64,000 nucleotides of DNA from Conexibacter sp. S30A1 (GCF_023330665.1 NZ_CP097127.1:558001-622000), one strand, 5' to 3'; positions 16,520 to 25,690 are shown, counted from the stretch's first letter. Program-made: numbers and translations. Notes: generated by a model not told the origin, from the letters alone.

Positions 16520-17113
16520 GTGAGCGACGCGCTGGAAGAGGTGGACGAGCAGACCGAGGACGAGCAGCCGGGCCTTGACCCCGAGGTGGCGGCGCGGCGT
16601 GACGCCGCGCTGGCGCAGGTCCGCAAGTTCGGCGACCCTGTGCTGCGAACCAAGGCGCGTCCGGTCGAGCGCTTCGACCAGGCGCTGCGCGACGAGGTAT
16701 CGCGGATGGGGTGGCTGATGGACGACGGGCTCGGGATCGGGCTGGCGGCCACCCAGGTCGGGGTGCTCCACCGGCTGTTCGTCTACCGGGTGCAGGTCGG
16801 CGCTCCGCTCGCTGCGCTCGTAAATCCGGAGATCGTGTGGTCCTCACGTGAACAGGAGATCGCCGAGGAGGGCTGTCTCAGCCTGCCACTCGTGCACGTC
16901 GACGTCGAACGTCCAATCCATGTTCGCGTGAGCGCGCAGGACGAGTTCGGCGAGCAGATCCTGGTCGAGGCCTCAGGGCTTGAGGCTCGCGTCATCCAGC
17001 ATGAGCTTGACCATCTCAATGGCGTGCTGATCCTCGACCGCACGCCACGCGATCAGCGCAAGCAGGCGATGCGCACCCTGCGTGACTGGCAGGAGCGCCA
17101 GCAGCAGGCGTGA
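16520..17113 (+). CDS. def: peptide deformylase
   Basis: Peptide deformylase removes the formyl group from nascent proteins using a metal ion. All three motifs are intact: GIGLAATQVG, EEGCLSLP with the metal-ligand Cys, and QHELDHLNG with the two His ligands and catalytic Glu. The 197-residue protein has an acidic N-terminal extension of about 30 residues (EEVDEQTEDEQPG) before the usual RKFGDPVLR start. The stop overlaps the fmt GTG by 4 bp, the usual def-fmt coupling. Confidence 0.95.
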   Translation: MSDALEEVDEQTEDEQPGLDPEVAARRDAALAQVRKFGDPVLRTKARPVERFDQALRDEVSRMGWLMDDGLGIGLAATQVGVLHRLFVYRVQVGAPLAALVNPEIVWSSREQEIAEEGCLSLPLVHVDVERPIHVRVSAQDEFGEQILVEASGLEARVIQHELDHLNGVLILDRTPRDQRKQAMRTLRDWQERQQQA

Positions 17114-17931
17114 GGACCGTATACCTCGGTACCTCCACATTCGCGGCCGCCGTGCTGCGGCGCCTCGCAAACTCGCCGCATCGCCCGGGCCTCGTGATCA
17201 GCCGGCCCGACAGCCCGCAGGGGCGCGGGCGACGCCTGCAACCACCGCCGGTGGTGGTGGCTGCGCACGAGCTCGGTCTGGCGGTGGCGCAGCCGGGCTC
17301 CCTGAGTGAGCCGGGCGCTCTTGAGCTGATTGCGGCAGCGGATCCCGAGTTTCTCTGCGTTTGCGCCTACGGTGAGCTGATCCGCGAGCCGCTGCTCTCA
17401 CGCCACCCGATCCTGAATGTGCACCCGTCACTGCTGCCGCGCTGGCGTGGCGCCGCCCCGATCGAGCGCGCGATCCTCGCTGGTGATGAGAGCACGGGCG
17501 TCTGCATCATGCGCCTGACCGCCGGTCTCGACAGCGGCCCGGTCTGCCTGAGCGAGCGCACTCCAATCCTGCCCACAGACGACTACGGCTCACTGGCTGC
17601 GCGGCTTGCGCGGCTTGGTGGTGAGCTGCTCGTGCGCGCCCTGGACGAGCAGCCTGAGTGCTTGGCGCAGGACGACGGCGCCGCCACCTATGCGGAGAAG
17701 CTTGAGCCCGGCGAGCGGCGGCTCGACCCGGCCGAAGCGGTCCAGACGCAGCTGCGACGGGTGCGCGCGCTCTCGCCACACATCGGCGCCTATCTCGAGG
17801 CGCCCGACGGCAGCAGGCTGAGCGTCTGGGAGGCGCAGGTCCGCGATGGCCGCCTTGAGCCCGTGACGGTGCAGCCCGCCGGCGGGCGGCGGATGGCCTA
17901 CGCGGACTACCTGCGGGGGCGTCGCGCGTGA
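17110..17931 (+). CDS. fmt: methionyl-tRNA formyltransferase
   Basis: Fmt formylates the initiator Met-tRNA with 10-formyltetrahydrofolate. The Rossmann formyltransferase domain contains NVHPSLLPRWRGAAPIERAI and the conserved GVCIMRLTAGLDSGP. The C-terminal OB-fold domain appears short: the protein has 273 residues where about 310 is usual. It sits between def and rsmB with overlapping start and stop codons, making a def-fmt-rsmB operon. Confidence 0.94.
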   Translation: MRTVYLGTSTFAAAVLRRLANSPHRPGLVISRPDSPQGRGRRLQPPPVVVAAHELGLAVAQPGSLSEPGALELIAAADPEFLCVCAYGELIREPLLSRHPILNVHPSLLPRWRGAAPIERAILAGDESTGVCIMRLTAGLDSGPVCLSERTPILPTDDYGSLAARLARLGGELLVRALDEQPECLAQDDGAATYAEKLEPGERRLDPAEAVQTQLRRVRALSPHIGAYLEAPDGSRLSVWEAQVRDGRLEPVTVQPAGGRRMAYADYLRGRRA

Positions 17932-19244
17932 GCGTCGCCCCGGCCCGTGTGGCCGCCTATACGGTGCTGCGGCGGGTCTTTGAGCAGGACGCCTTCGCCG
18001 ATCGGGCGCTGCACACGGCCGCCGCCGGGCTCGCGCCCCGCGATCGGTCGCTGGCCACCGCCATGGTGTACGGCACCGTACAGCGACGGCGCACGCTGGA
18101 CCACCTGCTCCAGGGCTTCTCGTCGCGTCCGCTCGAGCGGCTCGAGCCAGCGGTCCTCGCGGCGCTGCGGCTCGGGCTCTTCCAGATCGTGTTCCTGGGC
18201 GGGGTCAGTGACTACGCGTCCGTGAACGAGAGCGTCGAGCTTGCCAAGCGGGATAGCCGCGGCGGTGCCGCGCTCGTCAACGCGGTGCTGCGCCGCGCCA
18301 GCCGCGAGGCGCCGGCGCGGTTTGCGGCGCTGACCGAGGAGAGCCCGCAAGCGGCGGCGCTGCGCCACTCCGTGCCGGACTGGTTGGCCGAGCTGTGGTG
18401 GATCCAGCTTGGGCCGCAGGCCGCCCGGGCGCTGCTTGCAACCGTCAACGAGCCCGCCGAGTCGGCGATCCGGGTGAACTCGCTGCGGTCTGAGACCGAG
18501 GCCGTGCGGGCGGCGCTGCCAGCGGGCTGCGCCGCCCGGGCTGCGCCGGGGTGGAACGCACAACCGGGGCTGCCGGAGCTGCCGGAGGTGCTGGTGCTGG
18601 ATGGTCCCTACGACGCGTTCGGCTCCGAGCTGTTTGCCCAGGGCGCGCTGATGCCGCAATCGCGGTCATCGGCGGTGGTTGCGCGGGTGCTCGACCCGCA
18701 GCCGGGCGAGCGCGTGCTGGACCTGTGTGCCGCCCCCGGCGCCAAGACCACGCACCTGGCGGCGCTGATGCGCGGCGAGGGGGAGATAGTGGCGGTCGAG
18801 CGTCACGCGGGACGCGCGCGGGCGCTTGCACAAACCTGTCTGACGATGGGGGCGGCCCACGTCAGCGTGGTTGCGCGCGACGCCCGCAGATTCCAGGACG
18901 AGCAGGGCTTTGACCGCGTTCTGCTCGACCCGCCGTGCAGTGGCCTTGGCACGCTGCAGTCACGGCCGGATCTGCGCTGGCAGCCGCGCCGGGGCGAGCT
19001 TGCGACGCTTGCCACGACGCAGCGCGAGCTGCTCGATCACGCCAGCCGCCTGCTGCGGCCCGGCGGCACGCTCGTCTACTCGGTCTGCACGATCTCGAGT
19101 CCTGAGTCCGATCAGCTGATCGCGGGCTTCCTTGGGGCCAACGCCGACTTCGAGCTCGACCGGGCGTGGCAGATCCTGCCTCACGCAGAGCACACCGACG
19201 GTTTCTACATCGCGCGCCTGAGACGCCGCGGGAGCGCACGTTAG
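17928..19244 (+). CDS. rsmB: 16S rRNA m5C967 methyltransferase
   Basis: RsmB methylates C967 of 16S rRNA. Residues 1-130 form a NusB-like RNA-binding domain, with AVLAALRLGLFQIVFL and VNAVLRRASRE. The SAM-dependent domain follows: LDLCAAPGAKTTHLAAL for SAM binding, LDPPCSGLGTLQSRPD with the first catalytic Cys, and VYSVCTISSPES with the second. The 438-residue length is typical. The GTG at 17928 overlaps the fmt stop. Confidence 0.95.
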   Translation: MSVAPARVAAYTVLRRVFEQDAFADRALHTAAAGLAPRDRSLATAMVYGTVQRRRTLDHLLQGFSSRPLERLEPAVLAALRLGLFQIVFLGGVSDYASVNESVELAKRDSRGGAALVNAVLRRASREAPARFAALTEESPQAAALRHSVPDWLAELWWIQLGPQAARALLATVNEPAESAIRVNSLRSETEAVRAALPAGCAARAAPGWNAQPGLPELPEVLVLDGPYDAFGSELFAQGALMPQSRSSAVVARVLDPQPGERVLDLCAAPGAKTTHLAALMRGEGEIVAVERHAGRARALAQTCLTMGAAHVSVVARDARRFQDEQGFDRVLLDPPCSGLGTLQSRPDLRWQPRRGELATLATTQRELLDHASRLLRPGGTLVYSVCTISSPESDQLIAGFLGANADFELDRAWQILPHAEHTDGFYIARLRRRGSAR

Positions 19245-19247
19245 AGT
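19242..19247 (+). promoter_or_regulatory. TAGAGT -10-like element of the zinc-ribbon gene
   Basis: The hexamer overlaps the rsmB stop and ends 8 nt before GTG 19256. It supports a leaderless start there, although an AGGAGG overlaps that GTG and would fit an out-of-frame ATG at 19263. Confidence 0.4.
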
Positions 19248-19255
19248 TCTAGGAG

Positions 19256-19483
19256 GTGCGTGATGAGCAGGCGATTCTCGGTCCCAACTGTCCCAGCTGC
19301 GGCGAGCCGTGGCTGCGTCCCGGCACGCTTCCCGGGCGCTACCGCTGTCTGCACTGCATGAGCCGCTACGAGCTGCAGTCCGTCTGTCCAAACTGCGGCG
19401 AGCACTCGACCATCGTGCGCATGTCAACGACCGCCATCGTGCAGTGCAACCACTGTCACGCGACCATGCTCAAACCGCTGTGA
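19256..19483 (+). CDS. small zinc-ribbon protein, YfgJ-like
   Basis: The 75-residue product has four CxxC knuckles (CPSC, CLHC, CPNC, CNHC), enough for two zinc ribbons. Spacing and the ending MLKP resemble the small YfgJ zinc-ribbon family, whose function is unknown. The only in-frame GTG is at 19256, with a stop just upstream. The good AGGAGG at 19251-19256 overlaps this GTG and is instead well spaced for an ATG in a frame that closes after 32 codons. A leaderless transcript would solve this. The gene overlaps rpe by 4 bp. Confidence 0.7.
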   Translation: MRDEQAILGPNCPSCGEPWLRPGTLPGRYRCLHCMSRYELQSVCPNCGEHSTIVRMSTTAIVQCNHCHATMLKPL

Positions 19484-20205
19484 GCGACGCCGCCGCGAGC
19501 CTGCTGCCGGACGCGCAGAGGCGCTCACGCATGGGCGGGCGTGAGGTCGCGCCATCGATCCTGGCCGCGGATCTGACGCGGCTCGGAAGCCAGCTGCGCG
19601 AGGTTCTGGCGGCGGGCGCGCGCGTGATCCACGTTGACGTCATGGACGGGCACTTCGTGCCCCCGATCACGTTCGGGGCCAACGTCGTCGACGCGATCGC
19701 CGGCATCGTGCATGGGGCCGGCGCGGTGATTGACGTGCACTTGATGATCGAGCGGCCCGAACGCCAGGTGGCCGACTTCGCCAGGGCGGGCGCCGACAGT
19801 ATCACGGTGCATGTCGAGGCCACTGCGCACCTGCACTACGCCCTGCAGGCCATCCGTGAGCTCGGCTGCGGCGCGGGCGCGGCGATCTGTCCGGCAACGC
19901 CGACGGCGATGTTGAGCGATGTCGCCGCCGACGGCGTGCTCGACCTTGCGCTGTGCATGAGCGTCAACCCCGGCTGGGGCAACCAGCGTCTGATCCCGCA
20001 CTCGCTCGCCAAGCTTGCGGCGTTGCGCGAGCTGCTGGGCGGAGCGGTGGCGCTGGAGGTCGACGGTGGTGTCAATGGCGCCACCGCGGCGGGCGTCGCG
20101 CGCGCCGGGGCAAATCTGCTGGTGGCCGGCAGCGCGATCTTCGGCGAGCGTGACCCGGGCGGCGCCTACCAGCGCATCGCCCAGGCCGCCTGGGCAGACG
20201 CCTGA
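19480..20205 (+). CDS. rpe: ribulose-phosphate 3-epimerase
   Basis: Rpe interconverts ribulose 5-phosphate and xylulose 5-phosphate. The TIM-barrel signatures are present: APSILAADLTRL, HVDVMDGHFVPPITFG with metal-binding His and Asp, HLMIERP, MSVNPGWGNQ and LEVDGGVN. The GTG at 19480 overlaps the preceding stop and gives 241 residues with a short N-terminal extension. The ATG at 19531 (MGGREVAPSILAADL) gives the usual family length and is equally possible. The position in front of the riboflavin genes is meaningful, since RibBA consumes ribulose 5-phosphate. Confidence 0.93.
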   Translation: MSDAAASLLPDAQRRSRMGGREVAPSILAADLTRLGSQLREVLAAGARVIHVDVMDGHFVPPITFGANVVDAIAGIVHGAGAVIDVHLMIERPERQVADFARAGADSITVHVEATAHLHYALQAIRELGCGAGAAICPATPTAMLSDVAADGVLDLALCMSVNPGWGNQRLIPHSLAKLAALRELLGGAVALEVDGGVNGATAAGVARAGANLLVAGSAIFGERDPGGAYQRIAQAAWADA

Positions 20206-20220
20206 GCCCGAGCACGCACG

Positions 20221-20226
20221 TATGCT
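20221..20226 (+). promoter_or_regulatory. TATGCT -10-like element of ribD
   Basis: The hexamer ends 7 nt before GTG 20234. This favours that GTG over the ATG at 20222, which lies inside the hexamer, and suggests a separate promoter for the rib genes. Confidence 0.45.
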
Positions 20227-20233
20227 TGAGCGC

Positions 20234-21373
20234 GTGCCGGTGAGGAGCGAAGCGGACCTGCGTCATCTGCGGCGCGCCGTCGAGCTGGCGGCACTGGGTG
20301 GCGCTGCGGTGAGCCCCAATCCGCGGGTTGGCGCGGTGCTGGTGGCTGGTGGCGAGGTCGTCGGCGAGGGCTACCACCGGGCTTTAGGGGAGCCGCACGC
20401 GGAGGTGGAGGCGATCCGCAGCGCCGGGCGCCGCTCGCTGGTGGGGGCGACGTTGTATGTATCGCTTGAGCCGTGCTGCCATCACGGCCGCACGCCGCCG
20501 TGCACCGATGCGATCCTGGCGGCCGGGATCAGGCGCGTGGTGGTCGCCTCCGACGACCCTTCCGCACATGCGAATGGCCGCGGCCTCGGGATTCTGCGCG
20601 ACGAGGGCGTCGCCGTCGACGTCGCCGACGGCGAGCTCGCACAGCAGGCCCGGCTGCTCAACCAGCCGTTCCGCAAGCACGCCCGCAGCGGCCGGCCCTG
20701 GGTCATCTTCAAGGCCGCGATGTCGCTTGATGGCAAGGTCGCTACGCGCAGCGGCGACTCACGCTGGATCTCCGGCGCGGCGAGCCGTGAGCTGGTGCAC
20801 CGTTGGCGCGCCGAAAGCGACGCGGTCGCGGTCGGGATCGGCACCGTGACCGCTGACGACCCGCAGCTCTCAGCGCGCGTGGGCGGCTCTGACTCGGATC
20901 TGCTCGCGGAGCGTCAGCCGCGACGGGTGGTGTTCGACTCGCTCGCGCGGCTTGCGGCCGGCGCCAGGCTGCTCGACGACGTCGAGTCGCTGCCGCTGAC
21001 GGTTGTCACATCTCGCGCGGCACCGCGGCCCGCGCTCGACGCGCTGCGCGCCCGCGGTGTCGGCGTGATCTGCGCCACCGGCGAGAACGAGCAGGCGCGC
21101 GTGCGCTCGGCGCTCGACCAGCTCGGGGCAGAGGGAATCACGTCGCTTTTGCTGGAGGGCGGGCCGCGACTTGCCGGAGTCTTCCTCGACGTGCGGGAGA
21201 TCGACGAGGTCAGGCTGTTCATCGCGCCCGTCCTGCTCGGTGGGCGCGGTGCCCGCGCGCCGCTCGAGGGCGAGGGTGTGGAAACGGTCACGGAGGCCCT
21301 GCGCGCCCAGACCCTCGAATGCGAGCAGCTCGGCGAAGATCTGTTGCTGCGCGCCCGCCTGCGGGAGTGGTGA
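20234..21373 (+). CDS. ribD: bifunctional pyrimidine deaminase/reductase RibD
   Basis: RibD carries out the second and third steps of riboflavin synthesis, deaminating the pyrimidine and reducing its ribosyl side chain. The N-terminal deaminase has SPNPRVGAVLV, HAEVEAI and PCCHHGRTPPCTDAI as zinc ligands. The C-terminal reductase starts near residue 150 (WVIFKAAMSLDGKVATRSGDSRWIS) and contains LLLEGGPRLAGVF. The product is 379 residues from the GTG at 20234. A slightly earlier ATG at 20222 is the alternative. ribE follows 1 bp after the stop. Confidence 0.95.
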   Translation: MPVRSEADLRHLRRAVELAALGGAAVSPNPRVGAVLVAGGEVVGEGYHRALGEPHAEVEAIRSAGRRSLVGATLYVSLEPCCHHGRTPPCTDAILAAGIRRVVVASDDPSAHANGRGLGILRDEGVAVDVADGELAQQARLLNQPFRKHARSGRPWVIFKAAMSLDGKVATRSGDSRWISGAASRELVHRWRAESDAVAVGIGTVTADDPQLSARVGGSDSDLLAERQPRRVVFDSLARLAAGARLLDDVESLPLTVVTSRAAPRPALDALRARGVGVICATGENEQARVRSALDQLGAEGITSLLLEGGPRLAGVFLDVREIDEVRLFIAPVLLGGRGARAPLEGEGVETVTEALRAQTLECEQLGEDLLLRARLREW

Positions 21374-21374
21374 G

Positions 21375-21971
21375 CTGTTCACCGGGCTCGTAGCCGACCT
21401 GGGGCGGATCGTCGCGATCCGGCACGGCGCCGATGGCGCCCGCCTGGAGGTCGCCACGCGCCTGGCCGGTGAGGTTTCACCGGGCGACTCGGTCGCCGTT
21501 GACGGCGTCTGTCTGACCGCCACTGCCGTCTCGCCCGGGGGCTTCCAGGCCGAGGTGATGAACGAGACGCTGCGGCTCAGTTCGCTGGCCGAGGTGAGCG
21601 TCGGCCAAGCGGTGAACCTCGAGCTGGCCATGCGCGTGGACCAGCGGCTCGGGGGACACATCGTGCAGGGCCACGTCGACGGCGTCGGCACGGTCAGCGG
21701 CGTGCTCGCCGACGGCTTTGCTCGCGTCGTGACGGTGCAACCGCCCGCGTCGCTCTTGCGCTACATGGCGCTCAAGGGTTCGGTGACCGTCAACGGTGTG
21801 TCGTTGACGGTGGCTGGAATCGACGAGCGATCGTTTACCGTTTCACTTATACCGGAGACGCTCGAACGCACCAATCTGGCAGCGCTTGAGCCCGGTGCGG
21901 TGGTCAACCTGGAGGTCGATGTGCTGGCGAGATATGTGGAGCGACTGATGCGCGGAGGCGATGACCGGTGA
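21375..21971 (+). CDS. ribE: riboflavin synthase alpha subunit, apparent CTG start
   Basis: Riboflavin synthase dismutates two 6,7-dimethyl-8-ribityllumazine molecules. The two duplicated halves are clear, each with its lumazine-binding segment ([16 protein letters not shown] and [15 protein letters not shown]). The family almost always begins MFTGLV. Here the codon before FTGLVADLG is CTG at 21375, and no ATG, GTG or TTG lies nearby in frame; the nearest is far inside ribD. A GGGAG at 21363-21367 is well spaced for that CTG. The gene therefore probably starts with CTG and depends on ribD translation. Length from CTG is 198 residues. Confidence 0.9.
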   Translation: MFTGLVADLGRIVAIRHGADGARLEVATRLAGEVSPGDSVAVDGVCLTATAVSPGGFQAEVMNETLRLSSLAEVSVGQAVNLELAMRVDQRLGGHIVQGHVDGVGTVSGVLADGFARVVTVQPPASLLRYMALKGSVTVNGVSLTVAGIDERSFTVSLIPETLERTNLAALEPGAVVNLEVDVLARYVERLMRGGDDR

Positions 21972-23272
21972 GCGCCGTGAAGAGCCCGTTTGCGACGATC
22001 GAGGAGGCGATCGAGGACATTCGGCAGGGCAAGATGGTGGTCGTCTGCGATGACGAGGATCGCGAGAACGAAGGTGACCTGACGATGGCCGCGCAGTTCG
22101 TCACACCCGAGGCCGTCAACTTCATGGCGCGCGAGGGTCGCGGCCTGATCTGTCTGGCGCTCACACCGGAACGCTGCGACGAATTGGGCCTCAACCTGAT
22201 GGCGGCCAAGAACGAATCGTCGTTTCAGACACCGTTCACCGTATCGATCGAGGCGCGCACCGGCGTCAGCACCGGCATCTCGGCGGCCGACAGGGCCCGC
22301 ACGATCCAGGTTGCGATCGACCCAAGCGCGAGCCCGCGGGAGCTCGTGCAGCCGGGGCACGTCTTTCCGCTCAAGGCCAAGGCCGGCGGCACGCTCGAGC
22401 GGGTCGGTCAGACCGAGGCGGCCGTTGACCTCGCACGGCTGGCGGGTCTGATCCCGGCCGGGGTGATCTGTGAGGTGATGAACGACGATGGCACGATGGC
22501 CAGGGTCGACGATCTGGTGGGCTACTGTGCCCGCCACGGTCTGAAGATGATCACGGTCGCCGACCTCGTCGCCTACCGGCGGCGCACCGAGAGGCTGGTG
22601 GAGCGCGTGGTCTCGACGCAGCTACCGACCGCCTTCGGTGACTTCGTGGCGGTCGGCTACCGATCGCTCTTGGACGGCAAGCATCACGTCGCGCTGGTAA
22701 AGGGGGAGGTTGAGGGGGCCAAGGACGTGCTCGTGCGCGTCCACTCGGAGTGCCTGACCGGTGACGTGTTCCACTCGCTGCGCTGCGACTGCGGTGAGCA
22801 ACTGGAGTCGGCGCTCGAGATGATCGAGGCCGAGGGCACGGGGGTGCTGCTCTACCTGAGCCAGGAGGGCCGCGGTATCGGGCTGCTCAACAAGCTGAGG
22901 GCGTACCGGCTCCAGGAGGAGGGGCTGGACACCGTCGAGGCGAACCTCCGGCTCGGGCTACCGGCCGATCTGCGTGACTACGGGATCGGCGCCCAGATTC
23001 TGCGTGACCTCGGGCTGACGAGCATCCGCATCCTGACCAACAACCCCAAGAAGATCACCGGCCTGGCGGGACACGGGCTTTCCGTCACCGCCCAGCTGCC
23101 GATCGTCCATCCGGCCAACCCGCACAACCGCGCCTATCTGCGGGCCAAGCGCGACCGCATGGACCACATGCTGCACCATCAGGCGCTCGGGCTTGACGAT
23201 GAGATGATCCATGACGAGCAGACCGAGGATCGTGAGCGTGGCAGGCGTTCCGGCGAGCGCGATGATCGCTGA
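21968..23272 (+). CDS. ribBA: bifunctional DHBP synthase / GTP cyclohydrolase II
   Basis: RibBA supplies both precursors of riboflavin: 3,4-dihydroxy-2-butanone 4-phosphate from ribulose 5-phosphate, and the pyrimidine from GTP. The N-terminal half has [15 protein letters not shown] and HVFPLKA. The C-terminal half begins near residue 205 and shows the zinc ligands in [15 protein letters not shown], then [13 protein letters not shown] and ILTNNPKKI. The 434-residue length is normal. The GTG at 21968 overlaps the ribE stop by 4 bp. Confidence 0.96.
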   Translation: MSAVKSPFATIEEAIEDIRQGKMVVVCDDEDRENEGDLTMAAQFVTPEAVNFMAREGRGLICLALTPERCDELGLNLMAAKNESSFQTPFTVSIEARTGVSTGISAADRARTIQVAIDPSASPRELVQPGHVFPLKAKAGGTLERVGQTEAAVDLARLAGLIPAGVICEVMNDDGTMARVDDLVGYCARHGLKMITVADLVAYRRRTERLVERVVSTQLPTAFGDFVAVGYRSLLDGKHHVALVKGEVEGAKDVLVRVHSECLTGDVFHSLRCDCGEQLESALEMIEAEGTGVLLYLSQEGRGIGLLNKLRAYRLQEEGLDTVEANLRLGLPADLRDYGIGAQILRDLGLTSIRILTNNPKKITGLAGHGLSVTAQLPIVHPANPHNRAYLRAKRDRMDHMLHHQALGLDDEMIHDEQTEDRERGRRSGERDDR

Positions 23273-23699
23273 GACCCGCGTGGCGCTCTGCGTCGCGCGC
23301 TTCTACCAGGAGCTTGCTGACGCGCTCGAGCAGAGCGCACGCGAGACCCTGCGGGCGGCTGCGGTCGAGTTGGTCGACAGCTTCTCGGTTCCGGGCGCCT
23401 TCGAGCTTCCACTGATCGCGGGCTACGCTGCGCGCAGCGGCCGCTACGACGCGGTCGTCGCACTCGGCGCTGTGATCCGCGGTGAGACGGATCATTACCG
23501 GTATGTCTGTGGTGAGGCCGCCCGCGGCCTGCAGGAGGTGCAGTGCTCCACCGGCGTTCCGGTCGGCTTTGGCCTGCTGACCGTCGACAGCCTGGAGCAG
23601 GCGCGCGCCAGGGTCCGGGGCGGCTCAAAGCGCGACAGCGGTGCCCACGCCGCACAGGCCGCACTGGCGGGCCTTGAGGTCAAGCGCCAGCTGGTATAG
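23232..23699 (+). CDS. ribH: 6,7-dimethyl-8-ribityllumazine synthase
   Basis: Lumazine synthase makes the substrate of riboflavin synthase from the two RibBA/RibD products. Diagnostic segments are FSVPGAFELPLIA, VVALGAVIRGETDHYRYV with the catalytic His, and STGVPVGFGLLT. The start is uncertain: GTG 23232 gives 155 residues, close to the family norm, and overlaps ribBA by 41 bp. ATG 23211 and ATG 23262 are alternatives. It completes the rpe-ribD-ribE-ribBA-ribH run. Confidence 0.93.
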   Translation: MSVAGVPASAMIAETRVALCVARFYQELADALEQSARETLRAAAVELVDSFSVPGAFELPLIAGYAARSGRYDAVVALGAVIRGETDHYRYVCGEAARGLQEVQCSTGVPVGFGLLTVDSLEQARARVRGGSKRDSGAHAAQAALAGLEVKRQLV

Positions 23700-23777
23700 G
23701 CGGGCGCTTGGGCGGCATTTGCGGCCCTGCCGACAGCCGTGGTCGCGGTCGCGAGTCGCTCATGCGTTCGGAGTGCC

Positions 23778-23783
23778 TATACT
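23778..23783 (+). promoter_or_regulatory. TATACT -10 element of rpmB
   Basis: This is a near-consensus -10 ending 10 nt before the rpmB ATG, in the 94-bp ribH-rpmB gap. A very short 5' leader of a few nucleotides is implied. Confidence 0.55.
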
Positions 23784-23793
23784 GGGCCGCCGT

Positions 23794-23985
23794 ATGTCAA
23801 AGGTCTGTCACGTCTGCGCCAAGGGACCCTCCTTCGGCCACTCCCGTAGCCACTCGATGGTTGCCACCAACCGCCGGTTCGATCCCAACCTGCAGCGCGT
23901 ACGGATCGATGAGGGCGGCACCCCGCGTCGTGTCTACGTCTGCACGCGCTGCCTGAAAGCCGGCAAGGTCACCAAGGCTCGCTGA
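23794..23985 (+). CDS. rpmB: 50S ribosomal protein L28, zinc-binding form
   Basis: The 63-residue L28 starts MSKVCHVCAKGPSFGHSRSHS. Two cysteine pairs (CHVC and CTRC) mark the zinc-binding C+ paralogue type. The central FDPNLQRVRI segment and the C-terminal VTKAR are family features. The short gap to the following kinase-like gene (13 bp) repeats the rpmB-yloV(fakA)-recG neighbourhood known from Firmicutes. Confidence 0.96.
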   Translation: MSKVCHVCAKGPSFGHSRSHSMVATNRRFDPNLQRVRIDEGGTPRRVYVCTRCLKAGKVTKAR

Positions 23986-23998
23986 TTCGAGCTTCGCG

Positions 23999-25663
23999 AT
24001 GAGCGATGCTGCGATTCTGCGCTTCCACGCGTTGGTGGAGGCAGGCCTGGCGGCGCTCGAAGAGCGCCGCCAGGAGATCAACGACCTGAACGTCTTCCCG
24101 GTCGCCGATGGGGACACCGGCGACAACATGGTGCTCACGCTGCGCGCCGTCCGTGACGAGCTCGATCGCATCCTGCGCGAGTCCGGTCCCAGCACGCTCG
24201 ACCAGATCGGGCGGGAGGAGATCGTCCAGTCGGTCGCCCGGGCGGCGCTGCTGGGCGCACGCGGGAACTCGGGTGTGATCCTTTCGCAGCTGATCCGCGG
24301 CGCCGCGCAGGAGCTGATCGGCCGTTCCGGCGAGCGGGTCGATCCGGTGCTGATCGGGGCGGCGCTCGCCGGTGCCGCTGACCAGGCCTACGGCTCGGTG
24401 CGCAACCCGACCGAGGGCACGATCCTCACGGTCGTGCGGGAGATGGCCTCGCGGGTCGCCACCGAGCTGCCGCAGATGCCGCAACCACGGCTGCCGGCCG
24501 ACGCCACCGCGGCCACCCAGGACGCGCTTGCTGCCGAGGTGATGGCAAAGGCGCTTCAGGCCGGCGAGCAGTCGGTCAAGCGCGGGCCCGACCTGCTGCC
24601 GGTGCTGCGTGAGGCCGGTGTGGTCGATGCAGGCGGCTATGGGCTCACCGTCGTGCTGGCCGGCATGGTGCAGGCGCTCCAGGGTGGTGAGCCACTGGCG
24701 CTCGACCATCACGCCCCAGCACGCATCACGCATCCGGAGCACGCTTCCACCACATTCCGCTACTGCACGAACTTCGCGGTCACCGGATTCCAGCTCGACC
24801 AGCGTCACTACGCGGACGCGCTTGAGCGGATCGGCGATTCTGTGCTGGTGGTGGGGGATCGCAGCACGCTGAAGGTGCACGTGCACACCGATTCGCCGGA
24901 GCGTGCGATGGCGATCTTCGGACCGCATGCGCTCTCGCGCATAGACGTTGCCGACATGCGCGAGCAGGTCTCAAGGCGCGACGCGCGGCTGGCCATACCC
25001 GGCTCGGTCCACGCGCCGGCCACGGTTGAGCCAGACGTCTGTGGACTGCTCGCCGTCGCCAGCGGCGAGGGCTTTCGCAGCCTGTTTCTGAGCTTTGGTG
25101 CCACGGTCCTGGACGGCGGCGCGACGCTGAACCCGTCCACCAGTGAGCTGCTTGCCGCGATCCATGCGGTGGGCGCAGAGGATGTTGTGCTTTTGCCCAA
25201 CAGCGCCAATGTGCAGATGGCCGCAGAGCGAGCCGCCGAGCTCTCAGAGAAGCAGGTCCTGGTGGTGCCGACAACGTCGCTGCAGGCCGGGCTCGCCGCC
25301 GCGGTCGCGCTTGACCCTGGCCGCGACGCCCTGGCGAACGCCGAGGCGATGCGGGCGCTGCTTGCCTGCGTGCGCACGGGGGCGGTCGCGCCCGCGGCCC
25401 GTGCCGATCCCGGCGGGCGCTTTGCTCAAGGTGACGCGCTCGGTTTCGTCGACGACGAGCTGGTCGTCTGGGGCCAGCCGGCGGTGGTCCTCGCTGCGGT
25501 GATCGAGCAGCTCGGCCAGCACGCCGAGGTGATCACGTGCCTGCGCGGCATTGGCGCCCCGCTCGCTGACGACGACGTGCGCGCGCTCGTTGAAGGGCCG
25601 GCGGAGCTTGAGCTCGCGTTCGGTGGGCAGGGCAGCTATTGGTGGTTGCTGTCGGCGGAATAG
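23999..25663 (+). CDS. DAK2-domain kinase, YloV/FakA family
   Basis: The 554-residue protein has an N-terminal DAK2 (DhaL-like) ATP-binding domain with NDLNVFPVADGDTGDNM, whose Asp residues bind magnesium. GARGNSGVILSQLIRGAA is also in that domain. A long C-terminal part resembles the YloV/FakA layout, with VHVHTDSPERAM and LPNSANVQMAAERAAELS. FakA phosphorylates fatty acids held by a FakB (DegV-type) carrier. No FakB gene is in the window. The rpmB neighbour upstream and recG downstream support orthology with YloV. Function as a fatty acid kinase is known for staphylococci and inferred here. Confidence 0.85.
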   Translation: MSDAAILRFHALVEAGLAALEERRQEINDLNVFPVADGDTGDNMVLTLRAVRDELDRILRESGPSTLDQIGREEIVQSVARAALLGARGNSGVILSQLIRGAAQELIGRSGERVDPVLIGAALAGAADQAYGSVRNPTEGTILTVVREMASRVATELPQMPQPRLPADATAATQDALAAEVMAKALQAGEQSVKRGPDLLPVLREAGVVDAGGYGLTVVLAGMVQALQGGEPLALDHHAPARITHPEHASTTFRYCTNFAVTGFQLDQRHYADALERIGDSVLVVGDRSTLKVHVHTDSPERAMAIFGPHALSRIDVADMREQVSRRDARLAIPGSVHAPATVEPDVCGLLAVASGEGFRSLFLSFGATVLDGGATLNPSTSELLAAIHAVGAEDVVLLPNSANVQMAAERAAELSEKQVLVVPTTSLQAGLAAAVALDPGRDALANAEAMRALLACVRTGAVAPAARADPGGRFAQGDALGFVDDELVVWGQPAVVLAAVIEQLGQHAEVITCLRGIGAPLADDDVRALVEGPAELELAFGGQGSYWWLLSAE

Positions 25664-25690
25664 CGTACGCTTAGGCTCGTTAAGCGGCCG

